Source of the DNA: Enterococcus villorum
GTDB taxonomy: Bacteria; Bacillota; Bacilli; Lactobacillales; Enterococcaceae
Assembly: GCF_007990225.1 (NCBI RefSeq)
Contig: NZ_BJWF01000010.1
Coordinates: forward strand, 1-64,000
DNA: 64,000 bases
Reading direction: 5' to 3'
Below, piece by piece: positions 1 to 8,608 of this stretch. Numbering within the stretch: position 1 is the first letter of the stretch; each line of letters opens with the position of its first letter. The notes under the pieces were generated by a model, which saw only the letters and a program-made list of their open reading frames with translations, made no database searches and was not told where the DNA came from. Position numbers and translations under genes: made by a program.

Positions 1-104
1 AGAGGTCATGAAAAGTGCGTTTTGACCTGAGTACTCACCAATTTTATAATGCGACGAGTAACCGCAGGAGCAATAGTGAAGAAAGCTTTTCCCTATCAAT
101 TGGT
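1..104. promoter_or_regulatory. Possible structured RNA element sharing a motif with the rpsD leader
   Basis: Positions 58-82 match 43485-43509 (upstream of rpsD) at 20 of 25 bases, keeping GTAACCGC, GCAA and GTGAAGA. Inverted repeats flank the motif here (ACCAATT at 37-43 with AATTGGT at 98-104) and a second potential hairpin lies at about 4-28 (AGGTCA with TGACCT). No + strand gene follows. On the - strand it lies just past the stop of the membrane protein gene, so it could be a leader for a gene beyond the window. I do not recognise the class, and the orientation is uncertain. Confidence 0.25.
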
Positions 105-1391
105 TGTTTGTTTCACAACTTTAAAATAATCAATATGCGCATGGTTGTATTCTAGTACAGTAAATTGAAACTGCTCAATTTCAATTACCGTGCCTGCTTC
201 TATCCCTTTTTGATAGTTGGACATAAAACCAGCCAAAGTAATAAAGGTTGATTCCTCAAACGCAGGAATGGATACATGAAAGTAACGTTCAAAATCATCC
301 AAAGTCAATTTGCCAGAAAGAATATAACTGCCATCCGTTTGTTTGGCTATTAAAGCTTCATCTAAATCCGTTTCATCACGAATCTCACCAACAATTTCTT
401 CTAAAATATCCTCAATCGTTACCAAACCACTCGTTCCACCATATTCATCTTTTAAAATAGCAATATGTTTTCCTTTTTTTCGCATGATTGTCAATAATTT
501 TTTGATCGGTATCATTTCAGAAGCAATAATTGGTTCTTCTACCAATTCTTCCACTGGCAATTGATCATCTTTAAAAGATTGTTTAATCAAATCTGGCAAT
601 GTGACGTAACCAAGGATATGATCTTTTGATTCTGAAATTACAGGATAACGAGTATGTCCACGTTCAATGGATGCTTGGATCGCTTCTTTGACTGTTTCAC
701 TAGCTTCAAATACTTGCATAGAGGTCCGATCAACTTGGATATCTCTTGCTAATGTATCATCAAACTCAAAAACATTTTCTAAATAGTAGTATTCTTCTTT
801 GGTCAGTTCCCCTTTTTCATAGGAATTTAAAGCTACTAAGGTTAACTCTTCTTGAGATAACGTCTCTTCACCTTCTGAAACCAGCTTCACGCCTAATACT
901 TTTCCCAATGAAGCAGCTGAATGATTCAATACCCAAATGAAAGGAAACATGATTTTATAAAAATAATGCAATGGTCGTACAACAAAAAGAACGACTTGCT
1001 CTGTATTCACAATGCTATAACTTTTTGGTAGAAGTTCGCCAATGACAACATCAATATAAGTCACTAAAATAAATCCTAATGCAACAGAAATCGTCCCACT
1101 TAAAGTCGAAGCAAAAGGTAATTTTCCAATCCATGGCTCTAGTAAAGCAGCAACTGAACCTTCCCCAACCCAACCAATGATCAAGCCAGTGAGTGTAATC
1201 CCTAATTGGCTAGCCGATAAATAGTTATCTAAATGATGGGTAACATGTAATGCTAGCTTAGCATTTTTCACATTTTCTCTTTCTAACTGTTCCAAACGTG
1301 AACGTCGTATTTTTACTAGTGCAAATTCACTTGCTACAAAAAATGATGTCACAGCAATCATTAAAAATAAAATGACAAAATTAAGTACCAT
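96..1391 (-). CDS. CNNM/HlyC-CorC family membrane protein (possible Mg2+ exporter)
   Basis: A 431-residue protein with the standard order of the family. A DUF21/CNNM membrane domain with about four hydrophobic segments occupies roughly residues 1-190, two CBS domains about 205-330, and a CorC_HlyC-type C-terminal domain about 345-425. These proteins are often labelled haemolysins. Characterised relatives (for example MpfA of Staphylococcus) act in magnesium efflux or tolerance, so that role is inferred from the family. The ATG at 1391 is preceded by GAGAGG about nine bases upstream. It is transcribed alone on the - strand and diverges from the family A array. Confidence 0.85.
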   Translation of the reverse strand: MVLNFVILFLMIAVTSFFVASEFALVKIRRSRLEQLERENVKNAKLALHVTHHLDNYLSASQLGITLTGLIIGWVGEGSVAALLEPWIGKLPFASTLSGTISVALGFILVTYIDVVIGELLPKSYSIVNTEQVVLFVVRPLHYFYKIMFPFIWVLNHSAASLGKVLGVKLVSEGEETLSQEELTLVALNSYEKGELTKEEYYYLENVFEFDDTLARDIQVDRTSMQVFEASETVKEAIQASIERGHTRYPVISESKDHILGYVTLPDLIKQSFKDDQLPVEELVEEPIIASEMIPIKKLLTIMRKKGKHIAILKDEYGGTSGLVTIEDILEEIVGEIRDETDLDEALIAKQTDGSYILSGKLTLDDFERYFHVSIPAFEESTFITLAGFMSNYQKGIEAGTVIEIEQFQFTVLEYNHAHIDYFKVVKQTTN

Positions 1392-1609
1392 ACATTCCCG
1401 CCTCTCTTTTCATTTCTATTGTACCTCTTTTTTCAAAAAATTAGGATAAATTAGAGCATCTCTCTACTAATTTGTTCTGTGTAAAGGCGTGTAGCGAATA
1501 ATTTTTAACCCTATACATATGTAAATATTTTTTCTTAAACAAGGAAGGATTGCACTGAAAAATATAAAAAGTAAGAACTAAAAAATTTATTTTTCTAAAA
1601 AAAAGTTTT

Positions 1610-1664
1610 TTGACACCCAAAATAATTAATTAAAATAGAGCTAGCAAAAAATAGTTAAAAGGGG
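1610..1664 (+). promoter_or_regulatory. Promoter and RBS of family A copy 1
   Basis: TTGACA at 1610-1615 and TAAAAT at 1631-1636 form a plausible sigma-A promoter with a short 15-base spacer. An AAGGGG ribosome binding site at about 1659-1664 lies nine bases before the ATG at 1674. This supports 1674, rather than the internal ATG at 1829, as the original start of the gene. Confidence 0.5.
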
Positions 1665-1673
1665 ATTTTATTT

Positions 1674-2743
1674 ATGCTACATTGCTACGAACAACAATTT
1701 TATGAAGAAAATCACGAATTAATACGAGAAACAAAAAATTAAACAGAATAATCAAAGAACAAGGAACTGATCAAGCTTTTGCTGATATTGCCAATCATTT
1801 TTATGATAAGGAAGATGTCATATTTATCATGGATAGACTGCATTTACCAAAAACAATAAATCGCAAGAAAGAAACTGCCTCACTCATCAAAAAAAATCAA
1901 GCGAATCGAGCAATGCGTGAAATAGAGATTTCCGTATTGCAGGATTACATCAAAGATCAAAAGTTGAGCGATGCCCTTACTCGTCTCGCAAATGGTTTTC
2001 ATGATGAGAAAAACGTCATCTTTATTATAGATAGGTTGCATTTATCAAAATCAATAGATCGTAAGAAAGAAAATGTTTTACTAATTAAAAAGAATCAAAC
2101 ATTACAAGAGCAAGTCATTAAGAAATTGAATGAGAAAATTAAAAACGTAATTCTTTCGATCGATACCAAAGAAAACGTTCTTCCTACCAGTAAAGTTGAA
2201 GAAGAAAGGATATTAAATAAGTTTCGTTCTATCGCTCCTCGTGGTTTTAGCGATGCAAAGAGTCTATCATTTATCATAGATAAACTGGATTTTCCTACAT
2301 GGATCACTCGTGAAAAAATAAAAGAATTCCTAATTAGAAATAACCAAAACTTTTTAACTAAACATAAGTTAACCCCACTGATCCATTCATTATGTGATAA
2401 ACAAGCGCTGGATAAAGTATTTCAGCAAGTAAGTCTCCCAGAAGATTTAGAAAAAGAAATAAGAAAATGGGCTATTAACAAATGTTGGGAAAGTCATTAT
2501 TCAGTTATCGAACAGTATCAAAACAAATTGAAAGAAGAGCCAAGAAAACAACCAGTTGAGAGTATTGAGGAAAAAACACAAAATTACATAAAACAGCTAC
2601 AGAATGAACGACCAAATGAAATTGAAGATTATCTAGATAAAATTTACTTTAAAGAATTGAAAGAAAAAGCAAAAAACAATCCGTCAGATCATCCATTGCA
2701 GGATACAAATAAAAACAAAAAAGAACACGAACCTAACAGATAA
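1674..2743 (+). pseudogene. Family A repeat protein, copy 1, frameshifted near the N-terminus
   Basis: Translation from the ATG at 1674, which has a good RBS, ends after 22 codons at TAA 1740-1742. In the -1 frame the sequence from about 1730 is homologous to copy 3 (IIKEQGTDQAF against VITENGINEAL) and runs on to 2743. The coding region is therefore one gene split at the A6 run 1733-1738. The body has three or four repeats of about 65 residues with the pattern FIIDRLHLxKSIDRKKE...KKNQ. It ends with the C-terminal motif shared by all three copies (YIKQLQ...PNEIEDYLDKI). There is no signal peptide or membrane segment. The run forms AAAAAAT, a possible -1 slippery heptamer, so programmed frameshifting is an alternative to mutation. 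An internal start at 1829 would give 304 residues. Function unknown. Confidence 0.6.
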
Positions 2744-2750
2744 AAAGACC

Positions 2751-2808
2751 TTCCATAAACTGACTTTCTTACTATAACGCACTAAAAAACTTGAATTAGT
2801 TTATGGAA
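2751..2808 (+). terminator. Inverted repeat after family A copy 1
   Basis: TTCCATAAACT (2751-2761) and AGTTTATGGAA (2798-2808) form a perfect 11-base inverted repeat, followed by A-rich rather than T-rich sequence. It could be a terminator or a long-loop hairpin between copies 1 and 2. Copies 1 and 2 have separate RBSs and a gap of about 160 bases. Confidence 0.3.
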
Positions 2809-2904
2809 AACAAAAAATTCTTGCTAAAGAAAAAATAATATCCTACAAGGCATGCAACCCCTTACAATAAAATATGTAACAGATCATTAAAGGAGGGATA
2901 CTTT

Positions 2905-4200
2905 ATGGTACAGATTCAAGAACAAGGAAAAATAGACAATAGTATTGAAGCTTGGAAGAAAATGCTTGAAGTACATGGTGTGGAGGAAACAACAATATTT
3001 TTGTCTACATTCCAAGACGAAGTTGAAAAAACCATACAAATTATCAAGAACTTAGATGTACGAAAAAAATTAAAGAGGCAGATGCTATCTAATTTATGGA
3101 ATCACGATAATTCCCTTAACATAGTTCACTCCGAAAATACTCTAGAAACACATCCAGATTTCAAATCTATAAAGGAGTTATTAATCAGTACTGATGCATA
3201 CAATACGATGCTTAAAATGTACGGTCCAAGTGAAACCTTATCTTTTCTATCTACCTGCAACTACAACGATCAGAGCATTAGATTTCTTACAGCTAACCTG
3301 CGTTTACCAAAGTCGACGGATCGAGTAATCGCAGCTGAAAATATTATTGACATGTATAAACTAGAATTGACCTCGGATTTCACATCTAGTCAAAATTTAG
3401 TAAAAACAATGCAATTTTTGAATACAATGAATGACGTCCAGGGTCCAAGCGAAACTTTGTCTTTTCTATCTACCTGCAACTACAGCGATCAGAGCATTAA
3501 GTTTCTCGTAGCTTCTCTCTCCTTACCAGAATCGTTGGATCGAGTAAATTTAGCTGAAAATATTATTAAAAAAAATCAAAAAGAGTTAAGCTGGGATTTT
3601 AAAACTAACGAAGCGTTAGTAAGGACTATTAACAAATGGAATATGGAGATTAAAATAAATGGACCACAAAGAGTATTAGAATCTTTATCTAAAAAAAGCT
3701 ATAGACCTAAGTGTATCAAATTTATCATGGCTAATCTTCAGTTACCTAAAACAATGAATCGATCAACTGAAACAGAAAAAATAATTGAAGCAAATAAAAA
3801 AAATATTCTATTGAAGTTTAGAGGAAATATAACTAATTTAGCAGAGAAAAGACTGGATTCACACACACTAAACCGCTTCATCGATACCTTTGAATTATCG
3901 AAAAATGAAGCTAAAACATTAAAACAAGAAGCAATTCTAGCCACTCAAAAAGTCATTGAACACGATGTTAAAAGTTATCTGGATGAAATAAAATGGACAG
4001 CTAAACAAATAAAATTAGAAAACGCAGAAAAACAAGTAAAGGGTTATATAAAAGAACTACAGAGTAACCCAAATGAAATTGAAGCTTACCTAGATAAAAT
4101 TCACTTTAAAGAATTGAAAGAAAAAGCAAAAACTGGTTCTTCACATCAGTCGTTGTCTAGTACAAGTAAAAACAAAAATATTTCAGAATATACTAAATAA
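2905..4200 (+). CDS. Family A repeat protein, copy 2 (intact)
   Basis: A 431-residue protein starting at ATG 2905 behind an ideal AAAGGAGGG (2889-2897). It contains four degenerate repeats of about 65-80 residues. The two central ones are nearly identical in part (GPSETLSFLSTCNY followed by DQSI). Each carries an LP-x-S/T-x-D/N-R turn followed by a helix ending in a run such as IIKKNQ. The last about 60 residues carry the shared C-terminal motif (YIKELQSNPNEIEAYLDKI, then FKELKEKAK) and a polar tail. No signal peptide or transmembrane segment is visible, so a cytoplasmic alpha-helical solenoid is likely. I do not recognise the family. The close similarity to both neighbours indicates tandem duplication. 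Confidence 0.75.
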   Translation: MVQIQEQGKIDNSIEAWKKMLEVHGVEETTIFLSTFQDEVEKTIQIIKNLDVRKKLKRQMLSNLWNHDNSLNIVHSENTLETHPDFKSIKELLISTDAYNTMLKMYGPSETLSFLSTCNYNDQSIRFLTANLRLPKSTDRVIAAENIIDMYKLELTSDFTSSQNLVKTMQFLNTMNDVQGPSETLSFLSTCNYSDQSIKFLVASLSLPESLDRVNLAENIIKKNQKELSWDFKTNEALVRTINKWNMEIKINGPQRVLESLSKKSYRPKCIKFIMANLQLPKTMNRSTETEKIIEANKKNILLKFRGNITNLAEKRLDSHTLNRFIDTFELSKNEAKTLKQEAILATQKVIEHDVKSYLDEIKWTAKQIKLENAEKQVKGYIKELQSNPNEIEAYLDKIHFKELKEKAKTGSSHQSLSSTSKNKNISEYTK

Positions 4201-4246
4201 AAAAGTAGGCGAAGACTTTCCAAAAAGGTCCTTCCTATTTTTTACA
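4199..4246 (+). terminator. Probable terminator after family A copy 2
   Basis: An imperfect hairpin pairs AAAAGTAGG with CCTATTTTTT around a GAAGAC/GGTCCTTC inner stem and ends in a T-run. It begins at the stop codon of copy 2. Confidence 0.55.
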
Positions 4247-4340
4247 TAATGTTACGTTAAATCTTCTTTCTCAAAAAAAAAACGTTTCTTGTGTTTTGAC
4301 TAAGGCTTTATCATACATTTATTGTAAAGGAGGATATGGA

Positions 4341-5639
4341 ATGCCAAATGACCAAATATTACATGAAACGAGTGATACTGAAAAAATGCCGAAGCAATTA
4401 CACTCGTTAAGCCAATTAAATCCAAAGCAACTACAGGAATTAAACAAATTAAAACAAGTAATTACAGAAAATGGAATAAACGAAGCCTTATTTAGACTTT
4501 CTAATAATTATTATGATGAGAAAACGATTCGATTGTTCATGAATCAACTGCCTTTACCAAAATCAATCAATCATATGAAAAAACTAAACATAATCAGTAA
4601 ACAAAATCAAGCGAATATAGCTATACGTGAAATAGAGATTGAATTATTAAATAAATACAACCAAACATCAGAGATAGAAGAACTAAAGGAACTACTACAA
4701 GTGCAAAGAGCCGAGCTAACGGTACTCATAGCAATACATATACCAGAATTACTTTATCTACCAGAAAATCATGGATCAGAAATGATAGAGAATTTAAGTC
4801 CAAAAAATTTAGAAAAACTATTAAATCTACCTGAAATACAAGAAAAAATAAAAACACAAAGAATCCAAAAAACGTTAGATATCCTCGCAAATAGCTATCA
4901 TGATGAAGACAATATTACATTTATCTTGAATAATATAGATTTAGCGGAATCAATTGATCGAGAAAAGGAAATACACACATTAACTAGAAGAAATCAAAAT
5001 AATCAAAAGCAAATAATTGACCAATTAAATAAGTACATTGAAACCAAAGGTGTGGCAGAACTAAATGAACTTACTACAAAATTAAAAGTAAAAAATGAAT
5101 TTACAATCATCACCGATGGATTTCGTGATGGAAATAGTATCTCCTTCATCATTGATCATTTGAATTTGCCAGACTCAACGAATCGGCTGTTTTTTAAATG
5201 CTCACTCATTTTACGGAATCACACCTTTGTCGTCTTAAATAAGCTGTCATCAATGGTCAAAATAGGTTGTGAGAAACAGGCATTTGAAATAATATTTGAT
5301 CGTACCAACTTGCCTAAACATATAGTAAAAGCTCTAAGAAAATTGACTTATCAAAAAACTTTGGCTCAAATAAAATTGGATATTGAAACGTATCAAAAAG
5401 AATTTATACAAGAGAAACAGAAAGAATCATTGGCAAGAAGTGAAAAAGAGACTCAATTGTATATAAAAAGCCTACAGAAACAACCAAATGAAATCGAAAC
5501 TTATCTAGATAAAGTTTTTTTAGCAAAACAGCAAATACAAAATCAGATAAATATTAGAAAGCGTTCTCTAAAAGAAGAGGAAAAATACGAGCAGAAAGAA
5601 AACGAAAAACGTCTGCGAAAAAATTCATGTCAACGTTAA
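4341..5639 (+). CDS. Family A repeat protein, copy 3
   Basis: I place the start at ATG 4341, six bases after AAAGGAGGA (4326-4334). An upstream in-frame TTG at 4296 would add 15 residues but has no RBS. The 432-residue product has about four repeats (for example LFRLSNNYYDEKTIRLFMNQ, then LPLPKSIN; FIIDHLNLPDSTNR) and the shared C-terminal motif KQPNEIETYLDK. The tail is highly charged (lysine and glutamate). It is longer between repeats 1 and 2 than the other copies, with an inserted helical stretch at about residues 100-170. Cytoplasmic, function unknown. The whole array is AT-rich like the family B genes. Confidence 0.75.
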   Translation: MPNDQILHETSDTEKMPKQLHSLSQLNPKQLQELNKLKQVITENGINEALFRLSNNYYDEKTIRLFMNQLPLPKSINHMKKLNIISKQNQANIAIREIEIELLNKYNQTSEIEELKELLQVQRAELTVLIAIHIPELLYLPENHGSEMIENLSPKNLEKLLNLPEIQEKIKTQRIQKTLDILANSYHDEDNITFILNNIDLAESIDREKEIHTLTRRNQNNQKQIIDQLNKYIETKGVAELNELTTKLKVKNEFTIITDGFRDGNSISFIIDHLNLPDSTNRLFFKCSLILRNHTFVVLNKLSSMVKIGCEKQAFEIIFDRTNLPKHIVKALRKLTYQKTLAQIKLDIETYQKEFIQEKQKESLARSEKETQLYIKSLQKQPNEIETYLDKVFLAKQQIQNQINIRKRSLKEEEKYEQKENEKRLRKNSCQR

Positions 5640-5650
5640 TAGTAAAAAAA

Positions 5651-5705
5651 GCAGAGCAGAAATTAAGTTCCGAAAAATAAGATGGACTGCTTTTTCTGCT
5701 CCTGC
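5651..5705. terminator. Hairpin between convergent family A copy 3 and kup
   Basis: GCAG-AGCAGAAA (5651-5662) pairs with TTTCTGCT-C-CTGC (5693-5705). T-rich and A-rich flanks on the two sides suit termination from both directions. Confidence 0.5.
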
Positions 5706-5779
5706 TGTTTATTCGTTTTTAGAGTCGAAACTATTGATTTCTTTTGTTCCACTCACTAAATTTTTACTTTCAAACCATT

Positions 5780-7774
5780 TTATTTTTGGCGTTCTTTCAA
5801 CCAAGTTTTCCTTGTCACACCAATGAGTAAAGGAACGGTCTCGTGTTTTACTTCACTGTATTCTAACCCAAACCAAGTTTCTGGGGAGGTAGCGATTTTT
5901 TTGATCGCCAGTTTGGCTTGCATGATTTGTCTTTCCCATTTGCTAAGGGTTGTAACATTGGAAATGACTTCATCAATCAAAATAAATTGGAAATCGCCCA
6001 CTTCTCTTCCTGGTGTTAAAGAATATGTTTGAGGTTGTTTTGGCAACCTGCCTTGTTTCATCAGATCGTGAATGATTTGACGAACATAGACATTAATTTC
6101 TTGCTGTACCCTGAAGCCTAAGAACAAATTAACCTGTACCACAAAATCTGTTTCCATCATATCAATTTGATATTCTTTCGTATAAGGTTCATCTGTCACT
6201 TCAACGTGCACAAACCAATAGACGCGTGCTCTTTTTGGACGCTTATCAAGAATAGAGTAGACAAATTGACGCCCAACCTTACCTTTGGCCATATCAGGTA
6301 CTAAAAAGACCACGTTCGTTTGATATAGTGGTAATGATTTATCATTTCGCAATTCAGCTAGTTGAGGAATGTAGTCTTTTAAATCTACGTCTTGAGCTGC
6401 CGACTCCCGAATAATATTTCCTTGTTCCCATACAAACATCACTGCTAAAATAACAATCGCAATCAAGACAGCGACAAAGCCACCATGGAAGAATTTTACA
6501 ATACTTGAAATAAAGAACACGATCTCGATAGCACCAAAAAAGAAAGTCACGAGCCAAGCCAGCCATTTCGAGTAATTGTTTTGAATCAAATAGAAATAAA
6601 GAAGCGCTGTTGTCATCAACATTGTCACTGTAATAGAAAGACCATAAGCAGCTTCCATATGATGCGAGGTTCGAAATGTCACTACAACGAGTGAGCAAGC
6701 CAACCATAAAATTAAGTTCACTGCTGGAATATACATCTGCCCAATACTGTTTCCTGGATACATAATTTTCAACCGTGGTAATAATTTTAACTTGATTGCC
6801 TCAGAAACCAACGTAAATGAACCGGTAATTAGAGCTTGTGAAGCAATCACCGCAGCAATAGTCGCAAAAGCTACTCCGATAATTAACCAGCCCTCAGGTA
6901 ACATTTGGAAGAAAGGATTTAAATTAACGATTTTTTGCATTTCTTGATTTTGATAAACATTCAATAGCCACGCTGCTTGACCAAAATAATTCAAGACTAA
7001 ACAAATTTTGATGTAAGGCCAACTCAAACGGATATTCAGTCTTCCTACATGCCCTAAGTCTGAATACAAAGCTTCTGCTCCGGTAGTAGCCAAAAAGATA
7101 TTTCCTAAAATAAAAAGCCCAAGCTTGTTGTCGGGGCTAAAAAGCAACTGAATCGCATAATACGGATTCAATGCTCGGATGACAGTCCAATCTTGACTAA
7201 AATTCACCAACCCCATGACACCTAAAAAAGTAAACCATAAAAACATGATCGGACCAAATGCTTTCCCCACAATATCTGTACCAAAACGTTGAACCATGAA
7301 TAACACAAAAATAATAACTAAAGTGATAATAACGATAATGTTTTGGTTATTCCCGAAGCGATCAAAAAATTGAGGAATGCCTCTTAACCCTTCGATAGCG
7401 GTTGTAACCGTGACAGCAGGAGTCAACACCCCGTCAGCAAGTAAAGCTGCCCCACCGATCATTGCCGGAATGATGAGATACTTTCCACCTTTTCGAACCA
7501 AGGTGTACAAAGAAAAAATCCCACCTTCTCCATGGTTGTCTGCATTCAATGCGATAACCACGTATTTTATGGTCGTAAGTAAGGTTAAGGTCCAAAAAAT
7601 CAATGAAACTGAACCAATGATAAACTCTGGATTAATGCCACGAAGTCCACCATTGTCTTCTACGATCGCTTTCATAACATATAATGGACTTGTTCCGATG
7701 TCGCCATACACGACCCCCATAGCGACCAAAAGACCAGCCATTGAAATTTTTTTAGTATTGTGTTTTGTTGTCAA
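5780..7774 (-). CDS. kup: KUP-family potassium uptake protein
   Basis: A 664-residue K+/H+ symporter of the KUP/HAK/KT family. The diagnostic [13 protein letters not shown] lies at about residues 20-32. About twelve hydrophobic segments fill the first 440 residues, followed by a cytoplasmic C-terminal domain. The length is typical. The reading frame starts at TTG 7774, only four bases after AGGAGG. The next in-frame ATG would remove the first eleven residues before the conserved core, so TTG is preferred. The role in bulk potassium uptake is inferred from the family. Related lactococcal Kup proteins bind c-di-AMP, which is not visible here. Monocistronic. Confidence 0.93.
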   Translation of the reverse strand: MTTKHNTKKISMAGLLVAMGVVYGDIGTSPLYVMKAIVEDNGGLRGINPEFIIGSVSLIFWTLTLLTTIKYVVIALNADNHGEGGIFSLYTLVRKGGKYLIIPAMIGGAALLADGVLTPAVTVTTAIEGLRGIPQFFDRFGNNQNIIVIITLVIIFVLFMVQRFGTDIVGKAFGPIMFLWFTFLGVMGLVNFSQDWTVIRALNPYYAIQLLFSPDNKLGLFILGNIFLATTGAEALYSDLGHVGRLNIRLSWPYIKICLVLNYFGQAAWLLNVYQNQEMQKIVNLNPFFQMLPEGWLIIGVAFATIAAVIASQALITGSFTLVSEAIKLKLLPRLKIMYPGNSIGQMYIPAVNLILWLACSLVVVTFRTSHHMEAAYGLSITVTMLMTTALLYFYLIQNNYSKWLAWLVTFFFGAIEIVFFISSIVKFFHGGFVAVLIAIVILAVMFVWEQGNIIRESAAQDVDLKDYIPQLAELRNDKSLPLYQTNVVFLVPDMAKGKVGRQFVYSILDKRPKRARVYWFVHVEVTDEPYTKEYQIDMMETDFVVQVNLFLGFRVQQEINVYVRQIIHDLMKQGRLPKQPQTYSLTPGREVGDFQFILIDEVISNVTTLSKWERQIMQAKLAIKKIATSPETWFGLEYSEVKHETVPLLIGVTRKTWLKERQK

Positions 7775-7892
7775 ATTTCCTCCTCATTTCTACTGTTTTA
7801 TTCTTATCATTCTCAATGGATCATTTGGATACTTTTAGCTGTGTTTTTCATGATCGAAAGAATTGGGATAAGTGTCAAATAATTATACAAGA

Positions 7893-8156
7893 TCAATCCC
7901 AAAAATGTCGACGAATATAGTCTGCTAATAAAGAATAGATACCCAAGCAAAACAATGCGCCTATTAATGAAGGGATGAGATAAAAACCTTTAATGGCAGG
8001 TCCTAAGTTACCGAGTACAAATTCCCCTAACCAACTGCCTAAAAAACCAATGACTACATTCCCAGTCACGCCACCAGGTACTTCTTCATTTAAAATCAAT
8101 CCAGCAATCAACCCTAAAACACCACCCACGACTAATGTCATAACAAAATGGATCAT
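7893..8156 (-). CDS. GlsB/YeaQ/YmgE family small membrane protein
   Basis: An 87-residue protein with three hydrophobic segments and glycine-rich turns (GGVLGLIAGLIL, GNVVIGFLGSWLGE), typical of the transglycosylase-associated/GlsB family. Despite the family name, no enzymatic function is established. In enterococci relatives are linked to general stress and bile resistance. The start is ATG 8156, behind AAGGAGGGAACGAG. An upstream in-frame ATG at 8186 would make the RBS part of the coding region. It stands alone, downstream of the hairpin at 8452-8492. Confidence 0.8.
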   Translation of the reverse strand: MIHFVMTLVVGGVLGLIAGLILNEEVPGGVTGNVVIGFLGSWLGEFVLGNLGPAIKGFYLIPSLIGALFCLGIYSLLADYIRRHFWD

Positions 8157-8451
8157 CTCGTTCCCTCCTTCTAAAAAACAATCCACTTTTATTTTACGAT
8201 TTTCTAAAAAAATAAACCAAGAATTAAGCGTTTCACAAGTAAATAACTGAGATCCCCGACTCTTTAACCCAAGAACTTTCTTCCCTAAAAGATTCTGCCT
8301 ATTCTCTTACTAAAAATCCCATTAATTATCGTAACGAACTTATTTATTTTGGTTCTGGGTATGATACGTATAAAGTAAGTAAAACACAATAAAAAGTGAA
8401 GGTATATACTATTTCTTCCCTAAAGAGATATAATCACGATATATACTAAAA

Positions 8452-8492
8452 AGTGAGGCAACCGTCAGATAAAAATCTGATAATTGCCCCAC
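8452..8492. repeat. GTGAGGC-type hairpin in the 8157-8608 intergenic region
   Basis: The 450-base gap between the GlsB-like gene and pnp holds an imperfect hairpin (AGTGAGGCAA with TTGCCCCACT around TCAGAT/ATCTGA). It resembles the GTGAGGC...GCCTCAC elements at 29840-29870 and 33641-33681. It may be a member of the same dispersed intergenic repeat and may terminate pnp transcription. Nothing else recognisable is present. Confidence 0.4.
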
Positions 8493-8608
8493 TCACTAGT
8501 TTGTCTCTATCAAGTAGCACTTGTAGAGAAATACTGCCTCTTTATCTATTTTTAAAAATAAACGCTCAGTTTTTTGTTTTTATTGACTGATTTGCCTAGA
8601 CCTAATAG

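Noticed and set aside
1-95. Known riboswitch classes (T-box, SAM, THF, c-di-AMP, Mn2+) considered for the window-start element
   Set aside because: The core motifs of these classes are not present, so the element is reported only as unclassified.
4296-4340. TTG start of family A copy 3
   Set aside because: The in-frame ATG at 4341 has an ideal RBS, whereas the TTG has none.
7377-7838. 153-codon + strand frame opposite kup
   Set aside because: It is a shadow of the conserved kup coding sequence with no RBS or family match.
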